Below are positions 6,435 to 14,619 of a DNA stretch of 18,428 bases, piece by piece. Under the pieces are notes generated by a model. The model did not search any database. It worked only from the letters and a program-made list of their open reading frames with translations, and was not told the DNA's origin. The stretch covers positions 1 to 18,428 of the forward strand of contig JAFTZF010000031.1 of assembly GCA_017464645.1 (NCBI GenBank), in the 5' to 3' direction. This DNA comes from Lachnospiraceae bacterium (GTDB taxonomy: Bacteria > Bacillota_A > Clostridia > Lachnospirales > Lachnospiraceae). The position numbers and the translations under genes were made by a program. Each line of letters opens with the position of its first letter. The first letter of the stretch is position 1.

Positions 6435-8879
6435 TTAATCTTCCTGCTTTTGGAAGGAAATAATTCCCTTTTTCATGGTGATGATCACCGTATCTCCGGC
6501 CTCTATATGTCCCGCCAGAAGTTCATCCGCCAGCGCATCCTCCACCTTGGTCTGAATGGCCCGCTTTAAGGGACGCGCACCGTATTTGGGATCATAGCTG
6601 GTCTCTACGATATGCTTCTTTACACTGTCCCGCACCACCAGCTTCAGATCCAGCTGCTTCCGGCAGCGCTTGGTCAGCTCGTCAAAAAGAATGCCGGAAA
6701 TCTTCTTCATCTGTTCCTTGTTCAGGGCATGGAACACGATAATCTCATCAATACGGTTCAAAAACTCGGGCTTGAACATGCGCTTTACTTCTTCCATAAC
6801 GCTGTTCTTCATATACTCGTAGTTCTTCTTCTCATCCTCCTCTGCAGCAAAGCCCAGCTTCTTAGGAGAAATAATGGCTCCCGCACCTGCATTGGAGGTC
6901 ATGATGATGACCGTATTCTTAAAATCCACCAGCCGGCCCTGGGAGTCGGTAATGCGCCCGTCATCCAGCACCTGCAGCAGAATATTAAACACATCAGGGT
7001 GCGCCTTCTCGATCTCGTCAAACAGAATGACTGCGTAGGGATTTCGGCGGACCTTTTCGGACAGCTGGCCGCCGTCATCATGGCCCACATATCCCGGAGG
7101 CGCTCCGATCAGTTTAGATACACTATGCTTCTCCATGTACTCAGACATATCCACACGGATGATAGCCTGCTCTCTGCCAAAGAGCACCTCTGCCAGCGCC
7201 TTACTAAGCTCCGTCTTACCCACACCTGTAGGTCCCAAAAACAGGAAAGAGCCGATGGGACGATTGGGGTCCTGAAGACCCACCCGGCCTCTGCGGACAG
7301 CCCTGGACACGGCTTTTACCGCCTCATCCTGGGCAATGACCCGTTTGTGCAAAATACTCTCCAGCCTGCGCAGACGCTGAGTCTCGGTCTCCGCCAGACG
7401 CTGCAGGGGAATCTTGGTCCAGTCGGATACTACCTGGGCCACCTGATTTTCTTCCACCCGCACAGATTTCTTTGCACGGCTCTTTTTCTTTTCTTCTTTT
7501 TCCAGCAGCTGATTCAGCTGGCTCTCTTTCTTTCTCCAGAAGGCTGCCTCTTCCAGGTCGCCTTTTCGCAGAGCATCTTCCAGATCCGCTTTTATCTGGC
7601 CCTTTTCCTCCTCCAGCTGTTCCTTTACGGAACTTCCGGAGAAATTGCCCAGGCGCATCCGGGCCGCCGCCTCATCCATCAGGTCAATGGCTTTGTCCGG
7701 CAAAAACCGGTCGCTGATATAGCGCTTGGACAGCTTTGCTGCCGCTTCCAGCGCCTGGTCTGTGATCTCCACTCCATGATGTTCTTCATAGCGGGGACGC
7801 AGACCCTTTAATATCTCCACCGTCTGTTCCTCATCAGGCTCTTCTACCGTCACCGGCTGGAATCTGCGCTCCAGGGCTGCATCCTTCTCAATGTATTTCC
7901 GGTATTCTTCCACGGTAGTGGCTCCGATCAGCTGGATCTCTCCCCGGGCCAGAGACGGCTTCAGAATATTGGAGGCATCGATGGCTCCCTCTGCTCCGCC
8001 TGCACCGATAATGGTATGCAGCTCATCAATAAACAACAGGATCTGTCCGTCCTGAATCACTTCCTCCAGAATCTTTTTGATACGCTCCTCGAATTCACCC
8101 CGGTATTTGGAGCCTGCCACAATACCGGAAAGGTCCAGAGTCAGCAGGCGCTTGCCCTTCATGTCCTCCGGCACCGTTCCCTGTACCAATCGGGCCGCCA
8201 ATCCCTCTACGATGGCAGTCTTGCCCACACCCGGCTCTCCCATAAGGCAGGGGTTGTTCTTGGTCCTGCGGCTTAAAATCTGAATCACCCGGTTCATCTC
8301 GCTCTCCCGGCCGATACAGGGGTCTAATTTTCCCTCCCGGGCCAGACGTGTCAGATCCCGGCTATATTGCTCCAGCGTACTTGTGCCTGCCTTTTCCTTG
8401 CTCTTTGCCCGGCGCACACTTTCCTCCTGATAAGCTTTTCCTTTGGCTCCCATGGAACTAAGCACAGCCACATACAGCTCTTTTGCACTGACATTTAAGG
8501 TATTTAACAGCCGGCTGGCTACGCACTCCAAATCCTTCAAAATCGCCAGAAACAGATGCTCGGTACTGATGCGCTCCTCCTGAAAACGGACGGCCTCTGC
8601 CCGGGCCTGCTCCAGCACCCGGCGAGCCCTGGGGGTATAATCCGGACGCTCTGCCACAACTGCCTCTGCTCCCGGTGCGATCAAATCAGAAATCAGCTGC
8701 AGCAGCTTCTTCTCTTCTACACCCTTCTGGGCCAGCAGCTGTCCTGGCACACAGGTCTTTTCCCTCAAAAGTCCGATAAGCAAGTGCTCCGTTCCAATGT
8801 AGCTGTGTCCCAGATGCTTGGAAATCCGTTTTGCATTCTGAATGACCCGTTCAGCCTTTTCTGTATATGCTCCAAACAT
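6435..8879 (-). CDS. clpC: ClpC, AAA+ unfoldase of the ClpCP protease
   Basis: An 814-residue Hsp100 ATPase that unfolds proteins and feeds them to ClpP. Domains: two Clp_N repeats (about 1-145), first AAA+ module with Walker A GEPGVGKT at 214-221 and Walker B LLFIDE at 281-286, a short coiled middle domain with a UVR-like segment (about 420-470) as in ClpC rather than ClpB, and a second AAA+ module with GPTGVGKT at 549-556 and VILFDE at 617-622. The LGF tripeptide at 675-677 matches the ClpP-docking loop, so pairing with ClpP is expected. The start has AGGAGG 7 bases upstream. Unlike Bacillus, no ctsR, mcsA or mcsB precedes it; an SH3-domain membrane protein does, 80 bases away with no T-tailed terminator. 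I saw no CtsR box or CIRCE element. Confidence 0.97.
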   Translation of the reverse strand: MFGAYTEKAERVIQNAKRISKHLGHSYIGTEHLLIGLLREKTCVPGQLLAQKGVEEKKLLQLISDLIAPGAEAVVAERPDYTPRARRVLEQARAEAVRFQEERISTEHLFLAILKDLECVASRLLNTLNVSAKELYVAVLSSMGAKGKAYQEESVRRAKSKEKAGTSTLEQYSRDLTRLAREGKLDPCIGRESEMNRVIQILSRRTKNNPCLMGEPGVGKTAIVEGLAARLVQGTVPEDMKGKRLLTLDLSGIVAGSKYRGEFEERIKKILEEVIQDGQILLFIDELHTIIGAGGAEGAIDASNILKPSLARGEIQLIGATTVEEYRKYIEKDAALERRFQPVTVEEPDEEQTVEILKGLRPRYEEHHGVEITDQALEAAAKLSKRYISDRFLPDKAIDLMDEAAARMRLGNFSGSSVKEQLEEEKGQIKADLEDALRKGDLEEAAFWRKKESQLNQLLEKEEKKKSRAKKSVRVEENQVAQVVSDWTKIPLQRLAETETQRLRRLESILHKRVIAQDEAVKAVSRAVRRGRVGLQDPNRPIGSFLFLGPTGVGKTELSKALAEVLFGREQAIIRVDMSEYMEKHSVSKLIGAPPGYVGHDDGGQLSEKVRRNPYAVILFDEIEKAHPDVFNILLQVLDDGRITDSQGRLVDFKNTVIIMTSNAGAGAIISPKKLGFAAEEDEKKNYEYMKNSVMEEVKRMFKPEFLNRIDEIIVFHALNKEQMKKISGILFDELTKRCRKQLDLKLVVRDSVKKHIVETSYDPKYGARPLKRAIQTKVEDALADELLAGHIEAGDTVIITMKKGIISFQKQED

Positions 8880-8900
8880 ACGTTATCCTCCTGTTGCAAT

Positions 8901-8928
8901 GGGCGAGGTACCCTAAGCTACCCCGCCC
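8901..8928 (-). other. Strong hairpin in the SH3-clpC intergenic region
   Basis: Positions 8901-8910 pair with 8919-8928 over 10 bp (eight Watson-Crick GC/AT-rich pairs including GGGCG/CGCCC, one G-T pair) around an 8-base loop. On the minus strand the hairpin is followed by ATTGCAACAGG, not a T run, and ends about 20 bases before the clpC start. It is therefore not a canonical terminator. It could stabilise the clpC mRNA end, mark a processing point or reduce read-through. Confidence 0.6.
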
Positions 8929-8959
8929 CTTTTCTGTCTTTATAAATCCAAATCTTCTA

Positions 8960-10012
8960 TTAATCCAAATCGTCCAGGTCCACAAGCTCGATGTCAAATT
9001 CCTCGCTGTCATCATAGTCGTCCTCTGAGATCTGATACTTGTCAGCTGTCATGGCCTCTGCCTGAGCTTCTACTGCCTTTGCAGCGGCCTGTTTCTCCGG
9101 TGCCTTTGCAGGCGTTTCTTCCCGAACCGGTTCCTCACGGGCAGGTTCCTTTTTCGTTTTCGCTGCGTAGGTCTCTGCTTTTGCGGACTTCATCTGAAGC
9201 TGCTCCAGTGCCTCTTCCTCTTCTTCGTCCACATATTCAATCTGGCTCAGTTTGACTGCCAATACGATGATCACTACCAGAAGAATGAGCAGCAGGGCTC
9301 CCAGTCCCATGATGATATATTTACGAACAGCCATCTCTTTTTCGTGAGACTCCTGCAGGCTTTCGTTTTCTTGCCGCAGTGCCTCTACCAGACCGCCTTC
9401 AGAACCACTGCCGGCAAACTGCCCTGCATCCTGCTGAAGGGTTCCCATTTCGGCATCATAGCAATACCAGCCGCCTGCACCTGTACTATCCACACCATAG
9501 ACCAGATAAAACTCTGCGCCTCCTGTCAATTCTGCATCAACTGCCAGTGCTGTATAAGAAGCATCTCCTATAGTCACCTGGCTCACAGCAAAGCTTTCGT
9601 TCTCCTCCGGAAGCGTTTCCGGCTCCCGAATGGTAATCCAGCCGATCAAAGTGCCTTCCGCGCCGGTTTCTCCGGGAGTTTCCTCACCCTCTGATGTAAT
9701 CTCCACCAGATCAGAACGGATCCATCCACTGTTCTGCTTCGCCTCATAGTAATAGGAAATCTCATACCACAATCTGCCGTTGCTGTCCGTCTCTTCTCCT
9801 GTCACAACGAATTCGGTGCCCGCGGGAATCTGTCCCATCCTCATGGCGCTGGAACTTGCACTCTGGCGTATATTGGCCATCTCCGTGGTAATCTTGCCCT
9901 CTTTCGCTGCCAGACTCTCAATACCTGCTCCGCATACCAGTGCCAGAGCTGCGCAGCCAATAACCGCTTTATACAAAATGGATCTCATCCGACTTTTCGT
10001 ATTTTCTCTCAT
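8960..10012 (-). CDS. SH3-domain membrane protein with acidic cytoplasmic tail
   Basis: A 350-residue protein with a signal peptide or N-terminal membrane anchor (about 11-36, ending LAA), a bacterial SH3 domain (about 40-105, with the typical ANIRQSASSSA and GWIRSDLVE blocks), a second extracytoplasmic region (about 120-205) with aromatic residues, a single TM helix at about 231-256, then a charged cytoplasmic tail. The tail has an EEEEEE run near 263-268, Ala/Lys/Glu/Pro-rich repeats (280-320) and ends in acidic DLDDLD. SH3b domains usually bind cell-wall peptides, so a wall-sensing role is possible but unproved. The start has GGAGG 9 bases upstream. A near-perfect promoter precedes it and clpC follows. 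Confidence 0.85.
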   Translation of the reverse strand: MRENTKSRMRSILYKAVIGCAALALVCGAGIESLAAKEGKITTEMANIRQSASSSAMRMGQIPAGTEFVVTGEETDSNGRLWYEISYYYEAKQNSGWIRSDLVEITSEGEETPGETGAEGTLIGWITIREPETLPEENESFAVSQVTIGDASYTALAVDAELTGGAEFYLVYGVDSTGAGGWYCYDAEMGTLQQDAGQFAGSGSEGGLVEALRQENESLQESHEKEMAVRKYIIMGLGALLLILLVVIIVLAVKLSQIEYVDEEEEEALEQLQMKSAKAETYAAKTKKEPAREEPVREETPAKAPEKQAAAKAVEAQAEAMTADKYQISEDDYDDSEEFDIELVDLDDLD

Positions 10013-10074
10013 GAAAAATATCCTCCATATTTTGTGAGCTCGCGCCCTTTATCATACGTCATATAGTTGTTTTT

Positions 10075-10110
10075 ATTATAGTCGTAAAACCATGTGTTGT
10101 CAAATGACAA
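10075..10110 (-). promoter_or_regulatory. Consensus promoter of the SH3 protein-clpC transcript, -35 inside a palindrome
   Basis: Minus-strand -35 TTGACA (plus 10098-10103) and -10 TATAAT (plus 10075-10080) with a 17-bp spacer: both hexamers perfect. The -35 lies in the palindrome TTGTCA-AA-TGACAA (10097-10110). Such a site would let a dimeric repressor block RNA polymerase. It does not match the CtsR heptad repeat or CIRCE. Confidence 0.85.
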
Positions 10111-10144
10111 ATACCTTGCGACGGACGGGTTTTCGAAGCAGAGC

Positions 10145-10177
10145 AAAAAACAGGTTGAAGCAGTCCGCTCCAACCCG
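10145..10177 (-). terminator. Terminator of the purine-gene transcript
   Basis: On the minus strand an 11-bp stem (CGGGTTGGAGC with GCTTCAACCTG, two G-T pairs) around loop GGACT is followed by six Ts (plus 10145-10150). It begins within 5 bases after the metallo-hydrolase stop codon and ends the purE-M-N-D run. Confidence 0.88.
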
Positions 10178-10181
10178 TCTG

Positions 10182-11006
10182 TTAAAATTTTTCCACTTTT
10201 TTTGTCTCAGAATCAAAGACCACCGTATGCTCAAATGCAAAAACATTCACGGTGTTCAGCTTTTCCATCCAGGCTGCCACTTCCTGCGTCTTGAACGCAG
10301 CAGAGCCGGGCTCACCGCCAAGGCGGGGCCTGTTCTCCCACAGCCAATCCGGCGTGGGCCAAAACGCATAAGTGGGCGCTACCTCTTTGTAGAAAATCTC
10401 TTCCACACCCTGCTGTCCGTGATGGGCCATCTGCACTGCATCTGCTTTCAGGTCCTGACCGGTAGCCATGAGCTTTCTGCCGCCCTCTACTCCCAAGTCT
10501 CCCAACACCAGGAAAGTAAATCCGTCCTCTGTGATCCGATACACAGCCGACTGATTGTTCATGGGATTTTCCAGGATTTCCGGATTGCAGATGGAAAGGA
10601 CTTCCACCTTCATACTGCCCAGTTCAAAAACCTGTCCCTTTTGCACATCAAAATATCGTTCATCCAGATTTTCCCTGGCAAAGGCATTCCACTCCAGCAG
10701 ATCATTGATATCCCTGCCGCTGGCCTTCTCTGCCCAGGAATCCGGCAGCTGGGAAGCCCCCAGCTTATCATATGTAATGCCCTCGGGATTCTGAAGAATC
10801 TCCATAACGGCATTGTGGTGGTCACAATGAGGGTGTGTTATGAGCCACAGATGCACATGCCCTCCCTGGCTCTTGATGATCCGCTTCAGTTCTTCGTCAT
10901 TTCCGCTGTAGCCGCCGTCAATCACAAGCACATGGCCGGACTTGGAAACTACGGTATACCCCATCATCTGCTTGGAAGTCATATTGGTCTGCTGAATGAT
11001 CTTCAT
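10182..11006 (-). CDS. Metallo-beta-lactamase-fold hydrolase, ComEC-like domain
   Basis: A 274-residue cytoplasmic protein (no signal or TM) of the metallo-beta-lactamase superfamily. Metal-binding motif THPHCDHHN at 57-65 (His58, His60, Asp62, His63), Asp170 in LVLGDLG, and the MAHHG motif at 194-198 (His195, His196). The last motif and NNQSAVYRI at 150-158 resemble the C-terminal hydrolase domain of ComEC, suggesting nuclease or phosphodiester hydrolysis. There is no ComEC channel domain, so the substrate is unknown. The ribosome binding site is weak (a GGAT about 9 bases upstream), and no in-frame upstream ATG exists. The gene lies 32 bases after purD without an intervening terminator and is the last gene of the transcript. 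Its presence among pur genes could be incidental. Confidence 0.82.
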   Translation of the reverse strand: MKIIQQTNMTSKQMMGYTVVSKSGHVLVIDGGYSGNDEELKRIIKSQGGHVHLWLITHPHCDHHNAVMEILQNPEGITYDKLGASQLPDSWAEKASGRDINDLLEWNAFARENLDERYFDVQKGQVFELGSMKVEVLSICNPEILENPMNNQSAVYRITEDGFTFLVLGDLGVEGGRKLMATGQDLKADAVQMAHHGQQGVEEIFYKEVAPTYAFWPTPDWLWENRPRLGGEPGSAAFKTQEVAAWMEKLNTVNVFAFEHTVVFDSETKKVEKF

Positions 11007-11038
11007 TTTGTTTATCCATCGAAGCCATGTTTCATTTT

Positions 11039-12310
11039 CTAGGCCTCGTCGATGGCCTTTCCGATGTCATTTCTCTTAAACATCTTTTCAAAATTTACCC
11101 AGTTGGTAGCCTCGTAAGCATTGGCCCGGGCTGCTTTTAAGTTTTCGCCGGTAGCTGTTACTCCCAGTACACGTCCGCCGCTGGTCACAATTTTGCCGTC
11201 TGCAAATTTGGTACCTGCGTGGAATACATAGTAGCCGTCCTTGCCTTCAAAGTTTTCCAGACCCTCTACCGGGAAGCCCTTCTCGTAGGATACGGGGTAC
11301 CCGCCGGATGCCAGGACTACACAGACTGCTGCGTTATCCTCAAAATCCAGTTCAATCCGGTCCAGGGTTCCGTCAATGCAGGCCTCAAACACTTCCACGA
11401 TATCATTGTTCATACGGGGAAGCACCACCTGAGTCTCCGGATCTCCGAAGCGGGCATTGTACTCCAGCACCTTGGGGCCTTCTGCAGTCAGCATCAGTCC
11501 GAAGAAGATAATGCCTTTGAATTCACGGCCCTCAGCCGCCATAGCATCTACCGTAGGCTGGAAAATGTATTGTTTGCAATATGCGTCGATTTCATCAGTA
11601 TAGAAGGGGCTGGGAGAAAAGGTTCCCATACCGCCGGTATTCAGACCCTGGTCGCCGTCCAGCGCACGCTTGTGGTCCTGAGCAGAGGTCATGCATTTAA
11701 TAGTCTTGCCGTCCACAAAGGTCAGTACAGACACTTCCCGGCCAGTCATGAATTCCTCGATAACCATGCGGTTGCCGGCTGCACCGAACTGCTTGTCCTC
11801 CATAATGGATTTTACTCCTGCTTTTGCCTCTTCCAGAGTGTTGCAGATGAGCACGCCCTTTCCCAGTGCCAGGCCATCAGCCTTCAGCACGATGGGGAGC
11901 TTGGCTGTCTCCAGATAAGCCAGCGCCGCTGCCGGGTCATCAAAGTTTTCATAAACCGCTGTGGGGATGTTGTATTTTTTCATCAGGTCCTTGGAGAAGG
12001 CCTTGGAGCCCTCCAGGATAGCTGCATTCTTGCGGGGTCCGAATACTCTCAGGCCCTCTGCCTCGAACACATCCACGATGCCTCCCACTAAGGGATCATC
12101 CATTCCGATGACAGTCAGATCAATGGCCTGCTCTTTTGCAAAAGCTGCCAGTTTTTCAAATTCCATGGCTCCGTAGGGCACGCACTGGGCGTACTGGGCA
12201 ATGCCTGCATTGCCGGGCGCGCAGTAAATCTTGTCCACCTTGGGGCTCTGAGCGATCTTCCAGCACAGGGCATGCTCCCGTCCGCCGGAACCTACAACTA
12301 ATACTTTCAT
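11039..12310 (-). CDS. purD: Phosphoribosylamine-glycine ligase (GAR synthetase) PurD
   Basis: Joins glycine to phosphoribosylamine using ATP to form GAR, the second step of purine synthesis. A full-length 423-residue ATP-grasp enzyme: N-terminal VVGSGGREHA at 5-14, GMDDPLVGGIVD at 69-80 (where many homologues read GPExPL), ATP-grasp KADGLALGKGV at 143-153, and NARFGDPETQ at 285-294, which supplies the metal-binding acidic and Asn residues. All key parts are present. The start is preceded by GAGGAG. It lies 13 bases after purN, so co-transcription is clear; the metallo-hydrolase follows. Confidence 0.97.
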   Translation of the reverse strand: MKVLVVGSGGREHALCWKIAQSPKVDKIYCAPGNAGIAQYAQCVPYGAMEFEKLAAFAKEQAIDLTVIGMDDPLVGGIVDVFEAEGLRVFGPRKNAAILEGSKAFSKDLMKKYNIPTAVYENFDDPAAALAYLETAKLPIVLKADGLALGKGVLICNTLEEAKAGVKSIMEDKQFGAAGNRMVIEEFMTGREVSVLTFVDGKTIKCMTSAQDHKRALDGDQGLNTGGMGTFSPSPFYTDEIDAYCKQYIFQPTVDAMAAEGREFKGIIFFGLMLTAEGPKVLEYNARFGDPETQVVLPRMNNDIVEVFEACIDGTLDRIELDFEDNAAVCVVLASGGYPVSYEKGFPVEGLENFEGKDGYYVFHAGTKFADGKIVTSGGRVLGVTATGENLKAARANAYEATNWVNFEKMFKRNDIGKAIDEA

Positions 12311-12323
12311 GGAAAGCTCCTCT

Positions 12324-12917
12324 CTATAGTTCTCCGTTTGCGATCATATCAATGGCTCTGGGCAGTATCACCCACTCCGCCTGCTCCATGACTCTCTGCT
12401 GCAATATCTTCGGGGTATCTCCCTTTTCCACTTCCACTGCCTTCTGCAGAATAATGGGGCCTGTATCCGTTCCTTCATCTACAAAATGCACGGTGGCGCC
12501 TGTCACCTTTACGCCCCGCTTCAGGGCCTCCTCATGAACCTTCAGACCGTAATAACCGGTTCCGCAGAAAGCCGGGATCAAAGAGGGATGCACATTGATC
12601 ATACGTCCTTTGTATTTCTGAATAATGGACTCAGGGATCACCACCAGACAGCCGGCCAGCACCACCAGGTCTGCGCCGCTCTCATCAATAGCCGCCAGCA
12701 GGGCCTGGTTGAAGGCTTCCCGGCTCTCGTAATTTTTAGGAGATACGCATACTGCCGGAATTCCGTGATTTCCAGCCCGCTCCAGGGCATAGGCTGATGC
12801 ATTGTTGCTGATGACGGTTACCACCCGGGCATTACGGATCGTTCCATTGTCCACCGCATCCAGAATAGCCTGAAGATTGGTTCCACCGCCGGATACCAGC
12901 ACCGTTACCTTTAACAT
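12324..12917 (-). CDS. purN: Phosphoribosylglycinamide formyltransferase PurN
   Basis: Transfers a formyl group from 10-formyltetrahydrofolate to GAR, giving FGAR, the third purine step. The 197-residue chain has the PurN fold: [13 protein letters not shown] at 6-18 (phosphate loop), INVHPSLIP at 107-115 with catalytic Asn108 and His110, and [14 protein letters not shown] at 143-156, with Asp147 at the position of the third catalytic residue. The segment after HPSLIP reads AFCGTGYYG, as I would expect in clostridial homologues rather than enterobacteria. The start ATG at 12917 overlaps the end of purM by 7 bases and its AAGGAG site lies inside purM, which indicates translational coupling. Confidence 0.97.
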   Translation of the reverse strand: MLKVTVLVSGGGTNLQAILDAVDNGTIRNARVVTVISNNASAYALERAGNHGIPAVCVSPKNYESREAFNQALLAAIDESGADLVVLAGCLVVIPESIIQKYKGRMINVHPSLIPAFCGTGYYGLKVHEEALKRGVKVTGATVHFVDEGTDTGPIILQKAVEVEKGDTPKILQQRVMEQAEWVILPRAIDMIANGEL

Positions 12918-13936
12918 ACGGTCACTCCTTTTTCACCGGCCTCTACCTGGCCAACCACATAGGGAGTCTCACCTGCTGCCTTGATGGCTTCCATGGTCTT
13001 GTCCACATCAGCCGGATCAACAGCCAGCATCATACCGATACCCATGTTGTAGGTGTTGTACATCATTTCTTCTTCAATCTTGCCTTCCTCTGCCAGCATC
13101 TTGAAGATGGGCGGGATCGGGTAGCTGTCTTTCTTTACTACTGCGCGAACGCCGACCGGAAGCATACGGGGAATATTCTCATAGAAACCGCCGCCTGTAA
13201 TATGGCTGCAGCCCTTGATGGTAACACCTGCTTCTTTCACGCTCTTTAATGCTTTTACATAAATCTTGGTGGGTGCGATCAACGCCTCACCCAGGGTGCA
13301 TCCCAGAGATTCAAAATATGTATTCAGGTATTCCTCTTTCATGGGGAACACTTTACGAACCAGAGAGAATCCGTTGCTGTGTACACCGGAGGATGCCATG
13401 CCGATCAGCACATCGCCCGGCTTGATATTCTCACCTGTGATCAGGTTCTTCTTGTCCACGATACCCACTGCAAATCCGGCCAGGTCGTACTCATCCACCG
13501 GATAAAAGCCCGGCATTTCTGCAGTCTCACCGCCAATGAGAGCAGCTCCGGACTGCTTGCAGCCCTCTGCAACACCGCTTACGATCTCCGCAATTTTCTC
13601 CGGATAGTTCTTGCCGCAGGCAATGTAATCCAGGAAGAACAGGGGCTCACCGCCTGCACATGCAATATCGTTTACACACATAGCTACACAGTCAATACCT
13701 ACGGTATTATGCTTGTCCAGAATGAAAGCCAGTTTCAATTTGGTTCCTACGCCATCGGTACCGGATACCAGTGTAGGCTCCTCCATATCCTTAAAAGCAT
13801 TCATGGAGAATGCACCGGAAAATCCGCCCAGGCCTGTCAGCACCTCAGGACGCATGGTTTCCTGCACATGCTTTTTCATCAGTTCCACTGATCTGTAACC
13901 AGCTTCAATGTCTACTCCTGCATTCTTGTAATCCAT
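12911..13936 (-). CDS. purM: Phosphoribosylformylglycinamidine cyclo-ligase (AIR synthetase) PurM
   Basis: Closes the imidazole ring of FGAM with ATP to make AIR, the fifth purine step. A 341-residue protein, the usual length. Motifs: [12 protein letters not shown] at 57-68, [10 protein letters not shown] at 82-91, [11 protein letters not shown] at 135-145, all typical of the PurM/PurL ATP-binding superfamily. The open frame extends 15 codons further to a TTG at 13981 inside purE, but the ATG at 13936 has GGAGGG about 8 bases upstream and gives the conserved [10 protein letters not shown] start, so I use it. It lies 25 bases after purE and overlaps purN by 7 bases. Confidence 0.96.
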   Translation of the reverse strand: MDYKNAGVDIEAGYRSVELMKKHVQETMRPEVLTGLGGFSGAFSMNAFKDMEEPTLVSGTDGVGTKLKLAFILDKHNTVGIDCVAMCVNDIACAGGEPLFFLDYIACGKNYPEKIAEIVSGVAEGCKQSGAALIGGETAEMPGFYPVDEYDLAGFAVGIVDKKNLITGENIKPGDVLIGMASSGVHSNGFSLVRKVFPMKEEYLNTYFESLGCTLGEALIAPTKIYVKALKSVKEAGVTIKGCSHITGGGFYENIPRMLPVGVRAVVKKDSYPIPPIFKMLAEEGKIEEEMMYNTYNMGIGMMLAVDPADVDKTMEAIKAAGETPYVVGQVEAGEKGVTVC

Positions 13937-13961
13937 TCTTTTTCCCTCCGTATGTGTTTTG

Positions 13962-14462
13962 TTAGTAATTCTTATATCCAACTTCCTGTAAGCGGGCGTC
14001 TTTTTTCTCCACCTGCTCTTTTAACTTTTTCGAGTAATCCTTCAGCCTGCCCAGCAGCGCCTCATCTGAGGTTGCCAGAATCTTGGCTGCCAGAAGACCC
14101 GCATTGGCTCCGCCGTTGATGGCTACAGTCGCCACCGGAATACCGGAGGGCATCTGTACGATGGAATACAGGGAATCCCGTCCACCCAGAGAGGTTGTAT
14201 GCATGGGGATGCCAATGACCGGCATGGGGAAAATAGCCGCGCACATGCCCGGCAGATGAGCCGCCATACCTGCGCCTGCAATGATCACCTTGAATCCCTT
14301 ACTCTCCGCACTCTTTGCATATTCGAAAAATACATCCGGTTCCCGATGAGCGGAAATGATCTTCATCTCATACTCAATTCCCAGCTCCTCCAGAATATCC
14401 GCTGCCTTACTCATTACCGGCATATCGGAATCGCTTCCCATTACAATACCCACTTTTGCCAT
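13962..14462 (-). CDS. purE: N5-carboxyaminoimidazole ribonucleotide mutase PurE
   Basis: Converts N5-CAIR (made by PurK) to CAIR in the class I route; class II enzymes carboxylate AIR directly. The 166-residue sequence shows MGSDSDMP at 8-15, SAHREPD at 37-43 (His39) and a [11 protein letters not shown] segment, all typical for PurE. The ATG at 14462 has a near-perfect AAAGGAGG site. No purK is in view; I cannot tell class I from class II by eye with certainty. It is the first gene of the pur transcript, with a promoter at 14573-14601 and a structured leader of about 100 bases. Confidence 0.96.
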   Translation of the reverse strand: MAKVGIVMGSDSDMPVMSKAADILEELGIEYEMKIISAHREPDVFFEYAKSAESKGFKVIIAGAGMAAHLPGMCAAIFPMPVIGIPMHTTSLGGRDSLYSIVQMPSGIPVATVAINGGANAGLLAAKILATSDEALLGRLKDYSKKLKEQVEKKDARLQEVGYKNY

Positions 14463-14514
14463 GGACTGTTCCTCCTTTGTTTTTCATTTTTCCCTGAAAT
14501 ACAGGAAAATCAAT

Positions 14515-14571
14515 GACTGTTTATAAGCCTCTCTTATAAGTACAACTTTTTAACAGTCCTTTATTTATAAG
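14515..14571 (-). promoter_or_regulatory. Structured purE leader with three CTTATAA copies
   Basis: GACTGTT (14515-14521) and AACAGTC (14552-14558) form a 7-bp outer stem. TTATAAG occurs three times on the plus strand (14521-14527, 14534-14540, 14565-14571); two copies lie in the stem-loop and the third at the predicted transcription start. Because TTATAA is self-complementary, the two inner copies can pair. It does not match the purine (guanine/adenine) riboswitch consensus or the Bacillus PurBox. Operator or RNA switch are both open. Confidence 0.45.
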
Positions 14572-14572
14572 C

Positions 14573-14601
14573 AGTTTAACCGTTCTGTTTTGGCTTGTCA
14601 A
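14573..14601 (-). promoter_or_regulatory. Promoter of purE-purM-purN-purD
   Basis: Minus-strand -35 TTGACA (plus 14596-14601, perfect), 17-bp spacer, -10 TAAACT (plus 14573-14578, four of six). Transcription would start near 14566, about 100 bases before the purE ATG. It begins directly after the aminopeptidase stop codon. Confidence 0.7.
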
Positions 14602-14619
14602 CTGTGAATTTAACCAAAG

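Noticed and set aside
6612..7811. A 399-codon plus-strand open frame inside clpC
   Set aside because: It is antisense to clpC, whose reading is certain. The translation shows no motif and no ribosome binding site or promoter is evident.
8901..8932. Terminator on the plus strand at the clpC leader hairpin
   Set aside because: The plus strand does have CCTTTT after the stem, but no plus-strand gene leads into it, so a terminator there would have nothing to stop.
8880..8959. CtsR box or CIRCE element before clpC
   Set aside because: No GGTCAAA-type tandem heptads and no TTAGCACTC inverted repeat are present in this region.
10092..11042. A 316-codon plus-strand open frame
   Set aside because: It runs antisense to the metallo-hydrolase gene and the pur terminator; composition is atypical and there is no supporting start signal.
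11219..12091. A 290-codon plus-strand open frame
   Set aside because: It is antisense to purD, which is unambiguous; codon use and composition are those of a shadow frame.
13937..13981. A TTG start that would extend PurM by 15 residues into purE
   Set aside because: The ATG at 13936 has a strong ribosome binding site and the family-typical N-terminus and length; the extension has neither.
14463..14619. Purine riboswitch or PurBox upstream of purE
   Set aside because: I could not find the conserved core of the guanine/adenine riboswitch or the CCGAAC-type PurBox pair. The segment ACCGTTCTG resembles a half site only loosely.
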